Source of the DNA: CAZBQG01 sp964493945
GTDB lineage: Bacteria > Pseudomonadota > Alphaproteobacteria > Rhodospirillales > UBA2165
Assembly: GCA_964493945.1 (NCBI GenBank)
Contig: CAZBQG010000019.1
Span: 1-27,786, forward strand
DNA: 27,786 nucleotides
Direction of reading: 5' to 3'
The notes under the pieces are model-generated. The model was not told the DNA's origin, did not search any database, and was given only the letters and a program-made list of their open reading frames with translations. The first letter of the stretch is position 1. Every line of letters starts with the position of its first letter. Positions 1 to 8,700 of the stretch are shown one piece after another. The translations under genes were made by a program, and so were the position numbers.

Positions 1-1519
1 CGATGGAGCGGGTAATCGCCTGACGGATCCACCAAGTGGCATAGGTGGAGAATTTGTAGCCCCGGCGGTATTCGAACTTATCCACCGCCTTCATCAGGCC
101 GATATTGCCTTCCTGAATGAGGTCCAGGAATTGCAGGCCGCGGTTGGTATATTTTTTGGCGATGGATATGACCAGGCGTAGATTGGCCTCGATCATCTCC
201 TTCTTGGCCTTGGCCGCTTCCCGCTCGCCTTTTTGCACGGTGGCGACGATGCGCCTGAATTCGGGGATGGACAGGCCGATCTCGCCGGCGATGTCGGCGA
301 TCTGGGAGCGGATGGTCTTGATCTCTTCACGGTGCTTCTTGGTGAAGTCCTTCCATCCCTTGGCGGTAAGCCGGGCGACCCGATTGAGCCAGTTGGGGTC
401 CAGCTCGTTCTCGAAATATTGTTCCAGGAAATCCGCCCGCTTCACCTTTGAAGATGTGGCAAGGCGCAGCAACCTGCCTTCAAGACCGATAAGCTTGCGG
501 TTGAGGTCATACATCTGTCTCAAAAGATAATCGATGCGCTGATTATTGAGATAGACGTCCTCCATCAGATCGACCAGTTCCAGGCGAAGCTTGACGATGC
601 GCTTTTCGGAAGCGGGCGAAATTTTATCGTTTTTCCTGATCCCGGCCAGGCGTTTTACCTGGGCACGGTGCAGTTTGGTGTAGCTTTTTTTGACCAGGTC
701 AAATTTCTCCAGGACGCCTGGCAGCAAGGTGGCTTCCATGGCTGCCAGGGAAACGTTGCCTTCGTCATCCTCGTCGTCATCGTCATCCTGGTCCTTGCTT
801 TCGCCGTCTTCGCCCTCATCCTCAACCTCATCCTCGTCCTCATCCTCGTCTTCGCCGGCCTCTTCCTTTTCGGGCTTAACCGGGGCGGGGCGGCCTGGGA
901 TGGTGACGCCCGGCGGAACGACCGGCTGGGCGATAACCCCATCTTCCTTGGGGCCGGCAAAAGTGGCGTCCAGATCGATGATGTCACGGAGCAGCATGAG
1001 CCGCTCGTCCAGCGCGTCACGCCAACGAAGCAGCGCGCGGATGGTCATGGGGCTTTCGCAAATGCCTCCGATCATCATTTCGCGTCCGGCTTCGATGCGC
1101 TTGGCGATGGCAATTTCGCCCTCACGCGAAAGCAGCTCAACGCTGCCCATTTCACGCAGATACATGCGTACAGGATCGTCCGAGCGCCCCACATCGCTGT
1201 CGCTCACATTGCCGGCCGCGGAAGCATCGGTTTCTTTCTCCGCCGTGTCGGCGCTGCGGTCCTCGGATTCCTCGGCCTCCACCACATTGATGCCGGCTTC
1301 CGAAAGGGTCGACATGGTGTCTTCGATCTGTTCCGAAGACACCTGATCCAAGGGCAATGCCTTGTTCAGTTCGTTATAGGTGACGAAGCCGCGCTCCTTA
1401 CCCAGCGCGATGAGCTTCTTGACCTCGGCGCCCAGCGCGTCAAGCACGGGCGCGTCCGTGCTCTCACCTTGCTCCGGCGTGGTTTCCTTCTTCGCGCTTG
1501 CACTCGATTCCGCTGCCAT
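1..1519 (-). CDS. rpoD: RNA polymerase primary sigma factor RpoD (sigma-70), 3' end missing
   Basis: This is the primary sigma factor, which directs RNA polymerase to housekeeping promoters. The frame is open from the ATG at 1519 to the window edge, giving 506 codons. The family is usually about 610-680 residues here, so the rest of region 2 and regions 3 and 4 lie outside the window. Visible parts are a region 1.1-like N-terminus, region 1.2 at about residues 114-146 (DDPVRMYLREMG), a long non-conserved region with an Asp/Glu-rich stretch at about 218-252, and region 2 from about 444 (EANLRLVISIAKKY, then FSTYATWWIRQAITRSI at the edge). A GGGGAACGA ribosome binding site precedes the ATG. The gene starts 52 bp after the dnaG stop, as in the classic dnaG-rpoD operon. 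Confidence 0.97.
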   Translation of the reverse strand, partial: MAAESSASAKKETTPEQGESTDAPVLDALGAEVKKLIALGKERGFVTYNELNKALPLDQVSSEQIEDTMSTLSEAGINVVEAEESEDRSADTAEKETDASAAGNVSDSDVGRSDDPVRMYLREMGSVELLSREGEIAIAKRIEAGREMMIGGICESPMTIRALLRWRDALDERLMLLRDIIDLDATFAGPKEDGVIAQPVVPPGVTIPGRPAPVKPEKEEAGEDEDEDEDEVEDEGEDGESKDQDDDDDEDDEGNVSLAAMEATLLPGVLEKFDLVKKSYTKLHRAQVKRLAGIRKNDKISPASEKRIVKLRLELVDLMEDVYLNNQRIDYLLRQMYDLNRKLIGLEGRLLRLATSSKVKRADFLEQYFENELDPNWLNRVARLTAKGWKDFTKKHREEIKTIRSQIADIAGEIGLSIPEFRRIVATVQKGEREAAKAKKEMIEANLRLVISIAKKYTNRGLQFLDLIQEGNIGLMKAVDKFEYRRGYKFSTYATWWIRQAITRSI

Positions 1520-1571
1520 TCGTTCCCCGCTTTGGTGCCTATTCTAATGCCGCTTTGGGCCAGTTTGGTGG

Positions 1572-3446
1572 TTAGGAAAGTGCCGGTTCAGAGCCCGTTT
1601 CCGCACTTGCCGCTCCACCGCCTCCCGCCCTCTCCATTTCCTTGAGAGCCCGCAAAAGCCGAAACGCTTCATCACTGGGCTCCACCGCCAAACGCCTTTC
1701 CGCTTCGTTGATCTCGTGTCGCAGTTGGTCGCGTTTATAAAGACGCAATATTTGCTCCCAACCGTCCCGAGCCTGGCGGGATGGCCCCCCTGGCCTGGCG
1801 AAATTGGCGTGATCAAACACGTTTTCACCAAGCACGTCTTTGACGGATGACGCCAACCCGCTCTCAGAAAAGTGGGTCTCCAGCGCCGTAAAATCAAGGC
1901 CTGTTTGGTTTGACAGGATGTTTAATACTTCTTGGCGTAGTTTTTCAAGGTCAGGAGACGAAAAATTTAACTCTCCCAGTGCTTCTCCCAGGGCATCGAA
2001 CAGGTCCGGATGGGTAATCAGAGTGGCCAGCAGGACCTCTTCCCGGCGCCGTTTAACGTCGACGCGGGTGGCAACGCCTGATTTTTCAGCCATTTGCGGG
2101 CTGGGTTCGGCCTCCCGTTTCCAATTGCTCCGGGAATCTTTGCGCCGGGAACCGGCATTCCTGGAATTTGACGTATTTTTCTTCTTCTCCCAAAGGCGGT
2201 TTCGGAAATCACTTTGGTAATGGGCCTTGACCGTGGGATCGGCAATCTGGGCGGTGATGTCCATCAGGCGCTTTTCCAGCCAGGCCCGGTGATCTGGCGA
2301 ATTAAGAGGCCTGCCTTCGGTTTCAGAGCGCCAGAGAAAATCGGCCAGGGGCTCGGCACCGGCGATCACCGCTTCCATGGCGCCGGGGCCGCCCGATTTG
2401 ATCAGGCTGTCCGGGTCCTCTCCGTCGGGCAACAGGGCGATGCGCAAAAACCGCCCGGGGCTGAGCAACGGAAGCGCGCGTAGCGCCGCCCGGAGGCCCG
2501 CCTTGCGCCCCGCCCGGTCCCCATCCAGACATAGAATCTGGGCCGGCGCCATGCGCCATAAAAGAACCATCTGATCTTCCGTCAAGGCGGTGCCAAGGGG
2601 TGCAACGGCGTTGCTGAGCCCCGCCTGATGGAGGGCCAGAACATCCGTATAGCCTTCGGCCACGACCACGCTTTCAACTTCCCTGGCCCTTTCCCAGGCC
2701 TGTTTCAGCCCATAAAGAGTGCGCCCCTTGTGAAAGAGGGGGGTTTCGGGGGAATTGAGATATTTGGGCTCACCCGATCCCAGAATGCGCCCACCGAAGC
2801 CGATACACCGGCCCCGCCCGTCATTGATGGGGAACATGACGCGGCCCCGGAACCGGTCATAGGCCGCCCGCCCGCCGGCATCTTCCGGGCGGATAAGCAG
2901 CCCCCCCTCGATCATCAATTGCTCCGATATGCCTTCGCCCATCAGGGTGGATTTCAGCGCACCGCGGTCATCTGGCGCAAAGCCCAACTGGAAGCCGGCG
3001 ATGGTCTCTTCTTCCAGACCCCGGTCCCTAAGATAGGCCAGGGCCGGCCTGCCCGCCGGCATGCGCAATTGCTTGGCATAGAAAACACCGGCCCGGCTCA
3101 TGACCTCATGGAGCGTATCGGCGCGTTTGGCCCGTTCCCTCGCTTCGGGGGTTTCGGCGGGGATTTCCATGCCAGCCAAACCTGCCAGGCGTTCCACGGC
3201 TTCGCGGAAACCAAGCCCGTCGGTCTTCATGACGAAGCCGATCACATCGCCATGTTCGCCAGACGAAAAACAATGATAGAAGCCTTTTTCAGGAACGACC
3301 GTGAAAGACGGTGTCTTTTCGTCCTGAAAGGGGCTCAGGCCCACATATTCCCGGCCCCGGCGAATCAATTTTACCTTGCGCCCAACCACCTCTTCCAAGG
3401 AAACGCGGGCGCGCAGTTCGTCCAGAAATTGCGTAGTGAAAGCCAA
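1572..3446 (-). CDS. dnaG: DNA primase DnaG
   Basis: DnaG makes RNA primers for lagging-strand synthesis. The product has 624 residues, normal for the family. Domains in order are the N-terminal zinc-ribbon region (about 1-100), the primase core with Toprim (EGYTD with E264; DGDRAG with D308 and D310), and a C-terminal DnaB-interaction region. In the N-terminal fold the usual Cys/His zinc ligands are mostly replaced: the CPFH position reads SPFQ (S38, Q41) and the CFGC position reads CFSS (C59, S62). From memory, other alphaproteobacterial primases show a similar GLSPF...FSSG pattern, so this is probably a lineage trait, not decay. The start is TTG, chosen because homologues begin with a MAF..QFLDELRARV-like sequence and no closer ATG exists; AAAGGG lies about 10 nt upstream. 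Confidence 0.96.
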   Translation of the reverse strand: MAFTTQFLDELRARVSLEEVVGRKVKLIRRGREYVGLSPFQDEKTPSFTVVPEKGFYHCFSSGEHGDVIGFVMKTDGLGFREAVERLAGLAGMEIPAETPEARERAKRADTLHEVMSRAGVFYAKQLRMPAGRPALAYLRDRGLEEETIAGFQLGFAPDDRGALKSTLMGEGISEQLMIEGGLLIRPEDAGGRAAYDRFRGRVMFPINDGRGRCIGFGGRILGSGEPKYLNSPETPLFHKGRTLYGLKQAWERAREVESVVVAEGYTDVLALHQAGLSNAVAPLGTALTEDQMVLLWRMAPAQILCLDGDRAGRKAGLRAALRALPLLSPGRFLRIALLPDGEDPDSLIKSGGPGAMEAVIAGAEPLADFLWRSETEGRPLNSPDHRAWLEKRLMDITAQIADPTVKAHYQSDFRNRLWEKKKNTSNSRNAGSRRKDSRSNWKREAEPSPQMAEKSGVATRVDVKRRREEVLLATLITHPDLFDALGEALGELNFSSPDLEKLRQEVLNILSNQTGLDFTALETHFSESGLASSVKDVLGENVFDHANFARPGGPSRQARDGWEQILRLYKRDQLRHEINEAERRLAVEPSDEAFRLLRALKEMERAGGGGAASAETGSEPALS

Positions 3447-3563
3447 ACCGTCAAAACCCTTTCGCCAACAACTCCACCCCGGTTAATCCGGTCTTTTAGG
3501 TTTTTCCGCATGTCTGGCCGGTATCTCTATGTTCGCCGCTGGCGGACGGTTTGTCCATACCCA

Positions 3564-3792
3564 AGAGCACTTTCCGTTTAAATGCGATCATTTTGACCGG
3601 GTGAATTTGTACCGTGGCCGCGTTGCCCATATTCTTTGGATAGGTGGGGCACCCGGCCTTCGGTGGGGCAACTGGGCCTTGCGGGGGCGTTGCGACGCTT
3701 GCCCGATGCGAAGGCATCGCGCTGCGCGCCGCGTCTGCCCGAAAGACCCATTTGCCCCATCAAAATGATCGCATTTAATCGGAAAATGCTCT
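3564..3792. repeat. MITE-like element with 33-bp terminal inverted repeats
   Basis: The 344-bp gap between yqeY and dnaG holds two 33-bp arms, 3564-3596 and 3760-3792, that are inverted complements with 31 of 33 positions matching. Each arm begins AGAGCA and ends GCGATCATTTTGA. The 163-bp interior is GC-rich and contains small hairpins (gcgt-tgcg-acgc and cgatgc-gaag-gcatcg) but no believable gene. The outer end of the right arm overlaps the yqeY stop codon (3791-3793). I see no clear target-site duplication. Short size, near-perfect arms and no transposase fit a non-autonomous transposable element or interspersed palindromic repeat. No second copy is present in this window, so mobility is inferred. 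Confidence 0.6.
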
Positions 3793-4246
3793 AGCCGAGC
3801 CGCTCCTTGACCCTGGCGCTGGCTTTTCCGAAATCCAATCTGCCGGGATAGCGTTCGCGCAACATGCCCATGACTAGTCCCATCTGCTTGAGCCCCGTTG
3901 CACCACAGCTTTCGATGGCCTCGGCAATGGCATCAGCCGTCTCGTCTTCGTCCAATTGTTCGGGCAGGAAGCGCTCTATCACATTGATTTCCAGCGCTTC
4001 CCGGTCGGCCAGGTCCTGGCGTCCGCCCTTCGTATAGGCGTCAATACTGTCATGGCGCTGTTTGATCATGGATTGCAGAAGGCCCATAATATCATCGTCA
4101 CTGATACCTTCGCTTTCGCCCTGGCCCCGGGCCGCGATATCGCGGTCCTTGAGAGCGGCCAGAATAAGGCGCAGCGTTCCAACCGCTTCGCTTTCCCTGG
4201 CCTTCATGGCGTCTTTCAGGGCGCCGTTAAGTCGCTTGCGCAGCAT
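3791..4246 (-). CDS. yqeY: GatB/YqeY domain protein
   Basis: This is a small protein of the YqeY family (about 150 residues), related to the C-terminal tRNA-binding domain of the GatB amidotransferase subunit. Its molecular role is not firmly established. It begins MLRKRLNGALKDAMKARE and carries the family's helical pattern, including LKDRDIAARGQ and a C-terminal MGLVMGMLRERYPGRLDFGKASARVKERL. I chose the ATG at 4246 over the in-frame GTG at 4255. It gives 151 residues, matches the usual family start, and has GAGG at a good distance upstream, whereas the GTG has none. In many alphaproteobacteria this gene precedes dnaG-rpoD, as here. Its stop codon lies inside the end of the inverted-repeat element. 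Confidence 0.92.
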   Translation of the reverse strand: MLRKRLNGALKDAMKARESEAVGTLRLILAALKDRDIAARGQGESEGISDDDIMGLLQSMIKQRHDSIDAYTKGGRQDLADREALEINVIERFLPEQLDEDETADAIAEAIESCGATGLKQMGLVMGMLRERYPGRLDFGKASARVKERLG

Positions 4247-4276
4247 CGAGCCCACCTCACCAATCGGAAGGGGAAG

Positions 4277-4305
4277 ACGTTACCGAAAACCATTCCGAGA
4301 GTCAA
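4277..4305 (-). promoter_or_regulatory. Candidate sigma-70 promoter for yqeY
   Basis: On the minus strand TTGACT (4305-4300) is followed after 17 bp by TAACGT (4282-4277), about 30 bp before the yqeY start. The -35 box is a 5/6 match; the -10 box is weak. It lies back to back with the carA leader. Confidence 0.45.
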
Positions 4306-4361
4306 ATGTTTGGCGCCGGTTAACATATTGAAAAATAACGAAATTTTATAAAATTTCCCCC

Positions 4362-4390
4362 TTGACGGCGGCACCTCTATTGCTTAAGAG
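4362..4390 (+). promoter_or_regulatory. Candidate sigma-70 promoter for carA-carB
   Basis: TTGACG (4362-4367) is followed after 17 bp by TAAGAG (4385-4390), preceded by a very A/T-rich stretch (4325-4356) that could act as an UP-like element. Transcription from here would give a leader of about 95 nt before the carA start. I see no clear attenuator hairpin in that leader. The -10 match is weak. Confidence 0.4.
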
Positions 4391-4492
4391 AGGCTGTTCT
4401 CGGGTTGCCTTCCAGTCACCGGCAATCGCTTCACTCAAACGCCTTCTCGCCGCCCCATTTTGGGACACCAGATAAATCAAGGATCCGCCAAT

Positions 4493-5683
4493 ATGCCGGA
4501 AGCCGAGCAACGGATTGGGCCAAACACAAGCGCCCAACCCGAATCGGTTAAGCCGCCGAGTACCAATGCCGCATTGGTTTTGGCGGATGGCACTGTATTT
4601 TGGGGGCAGGGCGCCGGGGCCACGGGGCTGGTCACGGGCGAGGTTTGTTTCAACACCACGCTCACCGGCTATCAGGAGATTCTCAGCGATCCCTCCTATG
4701 CGGGCCAGATCATCACCTTCACCTTTCCCCATATCGGTAATGTGGGCACCAACGAAGAAGATGTGGAAACCAGGCGCCCGGCGGTCGGGGGCTGCGTCAT
4801 GGGCGCCGATATTACTCAGCCGGCCAATTGGCGGGCGCAAAAACACTTGAATGACTGGCTCAAGGATCACGGGCTGCTGTGCCTGACGGGGATCGACACC
4901 AGGCGCCTGACCCGGCATTTGCGCGAAGCGGGTTTCGCCAATGCCAGCCTGGCCTATCCCCGCGAGGGCGAAGTGGATATTGCCGCCGCCCAGGCCGCTG
5001 CCACCGGCTGGCCCGGGTTGGAAGGCATGGATCTGGCCGCCGAGGTCACCTGCGAATCCCAATACGAATGGGACGAAGCGGCCTGGTCCATCCTCCAGGG
5101 ATATGGGAAGGCCGCGGGGCCCCGCCATCACGTGGTGGCGGTGGATTTCGGGGCCAAGCTCAATATCCTACGCTGTCTGGCCCAGGCCGGCTGCCGGGTG
5201 ACAGTGGTGCCGGCCGGAACCAGCGCCAAGGATATTCTGGCCCTGAAGCCGGACGGCGTGTTCCTGTCGAACGGCCCCGGCGATCCGGCGGCCACCGGCG
5301 CCTATGCCGTACCCATGATCCGGGCGGTGGTGGAGAGTGGCTTGCCCGTCTTTGGTATTTGCCTTGGCCACCAGATGCTGGCGCTGGCCCTGGGCGCGAA
5401 AACGGAAAAAATGCATCACGGCCACCGGGGCGCCAATCACCCGGTCAAGGACCTGGCCACCGGCAAGGTGGAGATCACGGCGCAAAACCATGGATTCGTG
5501 GTGGCCAGGGACAGCTTGCCGGCGGGCGTGAGCGAAACCCACAGCTCATTGTTTGACGGCACGCTGGAAGGATTGCGGCTTGACGGCAAGCCGGTATTCT
5601 CAGTCCAGCACCACCCGGAAGCCTCGCCCGGCCCCCAGGATAGCCATCATCTGTTTGCCCGGTTCGTGGAGATGATGGAGTGA
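4493..5683 (+). CDS. carA: Carbamoyl-phosphate synthase small (glutaminase) subunit
   Basis: CarA hydrolyses glutamine and channels ammonia to CarB to make carbamoyl phosphate for pyrimidines and arginine. The N-terminal half carries the CarA-specific domain (VLADGTVFWGQGAGA, FNTTLTGYQEILSDPSY). The C-terminal half is a class I glutamine amidotransferase with nucleophile C290 in FGICLGHQ and the His/Glu pair in SVQHHPEASPGP. The 396-residue length is typical. I chose the ATG at 4493 because AAGGA sits at 4479-4483. A TTG further upstream (4460) is in frame but lacks a ribosome binding site and would add 11 residues that do not look like the family. carB follows after 84 bp. Confidence 0.97.
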   Translation: MPEAEQRIGPNTSAQPESVKPPSTNAALVLADGTVFWGQGAGATGLVTGEVCFNTTLTGYQEILSDPSYAGQIITFTFPHIGNVGTNEEDVETRRPAVGGCVMGADITQPANWRAQKHLNDWLKDHGLLCLTGIDTRRLTRHLREAGFANASLAYPREGEVDIAAAQAAATGWPGLEGMDLAAEVTCESQYEWDEAAWSILQGYGKAAGPRHHVVAVDFGAKLNILRCLAQAGCRVTVVPAGTSAKDILALKPDGVFLSNGPGDPAATGAYAVPMIRAVVESGLPVFGICLGHQMLALALGAKTEKMHHGHRGANHPVKDLATGKVEITAQNHGFVVARDSLPAGVSETHSSLFDGTLEGLRLDGKPVFSVQHHPEASPGPQDSHHLFARFVEMME

Positions 5684-5722
5684 TGAGGAGCATTTTTACC
5701 TATCCTCACACTCAGTTCACTC

Positions 5723-5736
5723 CCCCCTCGAGGGGG
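5723..5736. repeat. 14-bp perfect palindrome in the carA-carB spacer
   Basis: CCCCCTCGAGGGGG is perfectly self-complementary and lies in the middle of the 84-bp spacer between carA and carB. It is G/C-rich and could fold into a hairpin in the bicistronic RNA. No T-tract follows, so it is not a classical terminator. It may be a copy of a small interspersed palindrome or an RNA processing or stability element. Confidence 0.6.
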
Positions 5737-5767
5737 AGGGAGATAAGGACGAAAGTGTGGCCCGCCC

Positions 5768-8700
5768 ATGCCTAAACGCACCGACATATCCTCTGTCATG
5801 ATCGTTGGCGCCGGGCCCATCGTTATCGGGCAGGCCTGCGAGTTCGACTATTCTGGCGTCCAGGCCTGCAAGGCGCTCAAGGAAGAGGGCTACCGGGTCA
5901 TATTGGTTAATTCCAATCCGGCCACCATCATGACCGATCCGGAGATGGCCGACGCCACCTATGTGGAACCCATCAAGCCCGAAATCCTGGAACGCATCAT
6001 CAAAGACGAAAAACCCGACGCCCTGCTGCCCACCATGGGCGGGCAGACCGGGCTTAATGCGGCCATGGCGTTGCATGATTCCGGCGTGCTGGAGAAATAC
6101 GGCGTCGAGATGATCGGCGCCCGGGCCGAGAGCATCATCAAGGCCGAAGACCGGCTTTTGTTCCGCCAGGCCATGGAGGGCATCGGTCTGGAAAGTCCCG
6201 ACAGCCGGCTTTGCGCCAATCTGGAACAGGCCAAGGCGGCGGCCGATGAGATCGGGCTGCCATTGATTATCCGGCCTTCTTTCACGCTGGGCGGTACGGG
6301 CAGCGGCATTGCCTATAACCGGGAAGAATTCGAACGCGCCGCCCTCAAGGGGCTCTCCCTGTCGCCGGTGAGCGAAATTCTGGTAGAGGAATCGGTCCTC
6401 GGCTGGAAGGAATATGAGATGGAGGTGGTGCGCGACGGCGCCGATAACTGCATCATCATCTGTTCCATCGAGAATCTGGACCCCATGGGCATTCATACGG
6501 GTGACAGCATCACCGTCGCCCCGGCCCTAACCCTGACCGATAAGGAATACCAGATCATGCGCAACGCCTCGATCGCGGTCTTGCGCGAAATCGGCGTGGA
6601 TACGGGCGGCTCCAACGTGCAATTCGCCGTCGACCCGGATACGGGGCGCCTGTTGATCATCGAGATGAACCCAAGGGTGTCGCGCTCATCGGCGCTGGCA
6701 TCGAAAGCGACCGGCTTTCCCATCGCCAAGGTAGCCACCAAGCTGGCCGTCGGATATTTGCTCGACGAGCTGATGAACGACATCACCGGAGTGACGCCGG
6801 CCTCGTTCGAGCCCAGCATCGATTACGTCGTCACCAAAGTGCCCCGCTTTACCTTCGAGAAATTCCCCGAAGCCGAGGCATTGCTCACCACATCGATGAA
6901 ATCGGTGGGCGAGGCCATGTCCATCGGGCGCAATTTCGCCGAATCCCTGCAAAAGGGTCTGCGTTCCATGGAAACCGACCTGAACGGCCTGAACGAGGTA
7001 GAGATCGAAGACGTCAGCGGCATCGGCGTCAAGGCAACCCTTCTGGCCACCTTGGTGGAGCCCCGGCCCAACCGCATCCTGCTTATGGCCCAAGCCTACC
7101 GGGAAGGGCTGGGGACAGCGGAAATCAATGCCGCCTGCCGGGCTGATCCATGGTTTCTAGAACAAATCAAACAGCTTGTGGATATGGAGGAAGAAATCCG
7201 CACTCATGGCCTGCCAGAAAACCGGGCGGAGCTGGCCGGGCTCAAGAAAATGGGCTTTTCCGATGCCAGGCTGGCCGAACTTGCCGGGCTTTCCGAAGAG
7301 GTGGTCACGGCCAGACGCACGGGGCTTGGAATACACCCGGTCTTTAAGCGCGTCGATACCTGCGCCGCCGAATTCGCCTCCCAGACGCCTTACATGTATT
7401 CCACCCATGAAGGCGACGGGATGGGCCCGGCGGAATGCGAAGCGGAGCCCACGGACAGAACCAAAATCGCCATCCTGGGCGGCGGCCCCAACCGCATCGG
7501 CCAGGGCATCGAGTTTGATTATTGCTGTGTACATGCGGCCTATGCGCTGGGCGAGGCGGGCTATGAGACGATCATGGTCAATTGCAATCCAGAAACCGTC
7601 TCGACCGATTACGACACGTCCGACCGGCTTTATTTCGAACCCTTGACGGCGGAAGACGTGATCGAACTGATCCGCACGGAAAGCACCAATGGGACCTTCA
7701 AGGGCGTGATCGTCCAGTTCGGCGGACAGACTCCACTTAAGTTGGCCGAAGCATTGGAAGAGGCCAGCATTCCCATTTTGGGCACCTCGCCCGACGCCAT
7801 CGATCTGGCCGAGGACCGTCAGCGGTTCCAGGCCCTACTGGAAGATCTTGATCTGCGCCAGCCGCCCAACGGCACGGCCACCTCATTGGACGAAGCACGG
7901 GCGATCGCCGCCGAAATCGGCTATCCGGTGATCATCCGGCCATCTTACGTTTTGGGCGGACGGGCCATGGAAATCGTCCATGACGAGGAAGGGCTGGCGC
8001 GTTACATGGCCAATGCGGTGGCCGTTTCCGGCACCTCGCCGGTGCTTATCGATTGGTATTTGCGGGACGCCATCGAAGTGGATGTGGATGCCATTTGCGA
8101 TGGGTCCGAAGTCTTCGTCGCCGGCATCATGGAACATATCGAGGAGGCGGGCATCCATTCGGGCGATTCGGCATGTTCCCTACCGCCTTATTCATTGCCG
8201 GATGAAACCGTCCAGGAACTTGCCCGCCAGACCCGGGCCATGGCCATGGCCTTGGGCGTAGTCGGGCTGATGAATGTTCAATTCGCCGTCCAGAAGGGGA
8301 TTATTTTCGTCCTGGAGGTCAATCCCCGGGCATCGCGCACCGTGCCTTTTGTCGCCAAGGCAACCGGGCTGCCCATCGCCAAGATCGCGGCCCGTATCAT
8401 GGCCGGTGAGAAACTAAGCGATTTTGATCTGGAGCCCAGAGCTAGGACTAAGCATGTGGCGGTCAAGGAAGCTGTCTTTCCCTTCTCCCGCTTCCCCGGC
8501 GTCGATATCGTGCTGGGCCCGGAAATGAAATCCACCGGCGAAGTGATGGGTATCGATGTGGATTTCCCCCGCGCCTTCGCCAAATCTCAGCTGGGCGCCG
8601 GCACAACATTGCCGGCGGAGGGTCGGGTCTTTATCTCGGTCAAAAATTCGGACAAAGAAGCCGCCCAGGGCGTGGTCGGGCGCCTGGTGGGGCTGGGCTT

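Noticed and set aside
668..1645. Plus-strand open frame of 325 codons antisense to rpoD
   Set aside because: Its hydrophobic VILVL-rich stretch is just the complement of the acidic tract of RpoD. No ribosome binding site or family match.
2628..3581. Plus-strand open frame of 317 codons antisense to dnaG
   Set aside because: It overlaps the conserved primase core on the opposite strand and has no recognisable domain.
3496..3763. Short minus-strand open frames across the yqeY-dnaG gap
   Set aside because: They run through the inverted-repeat element, have no ribosome binding site and no known domain. They are better explained as repeat sequence.
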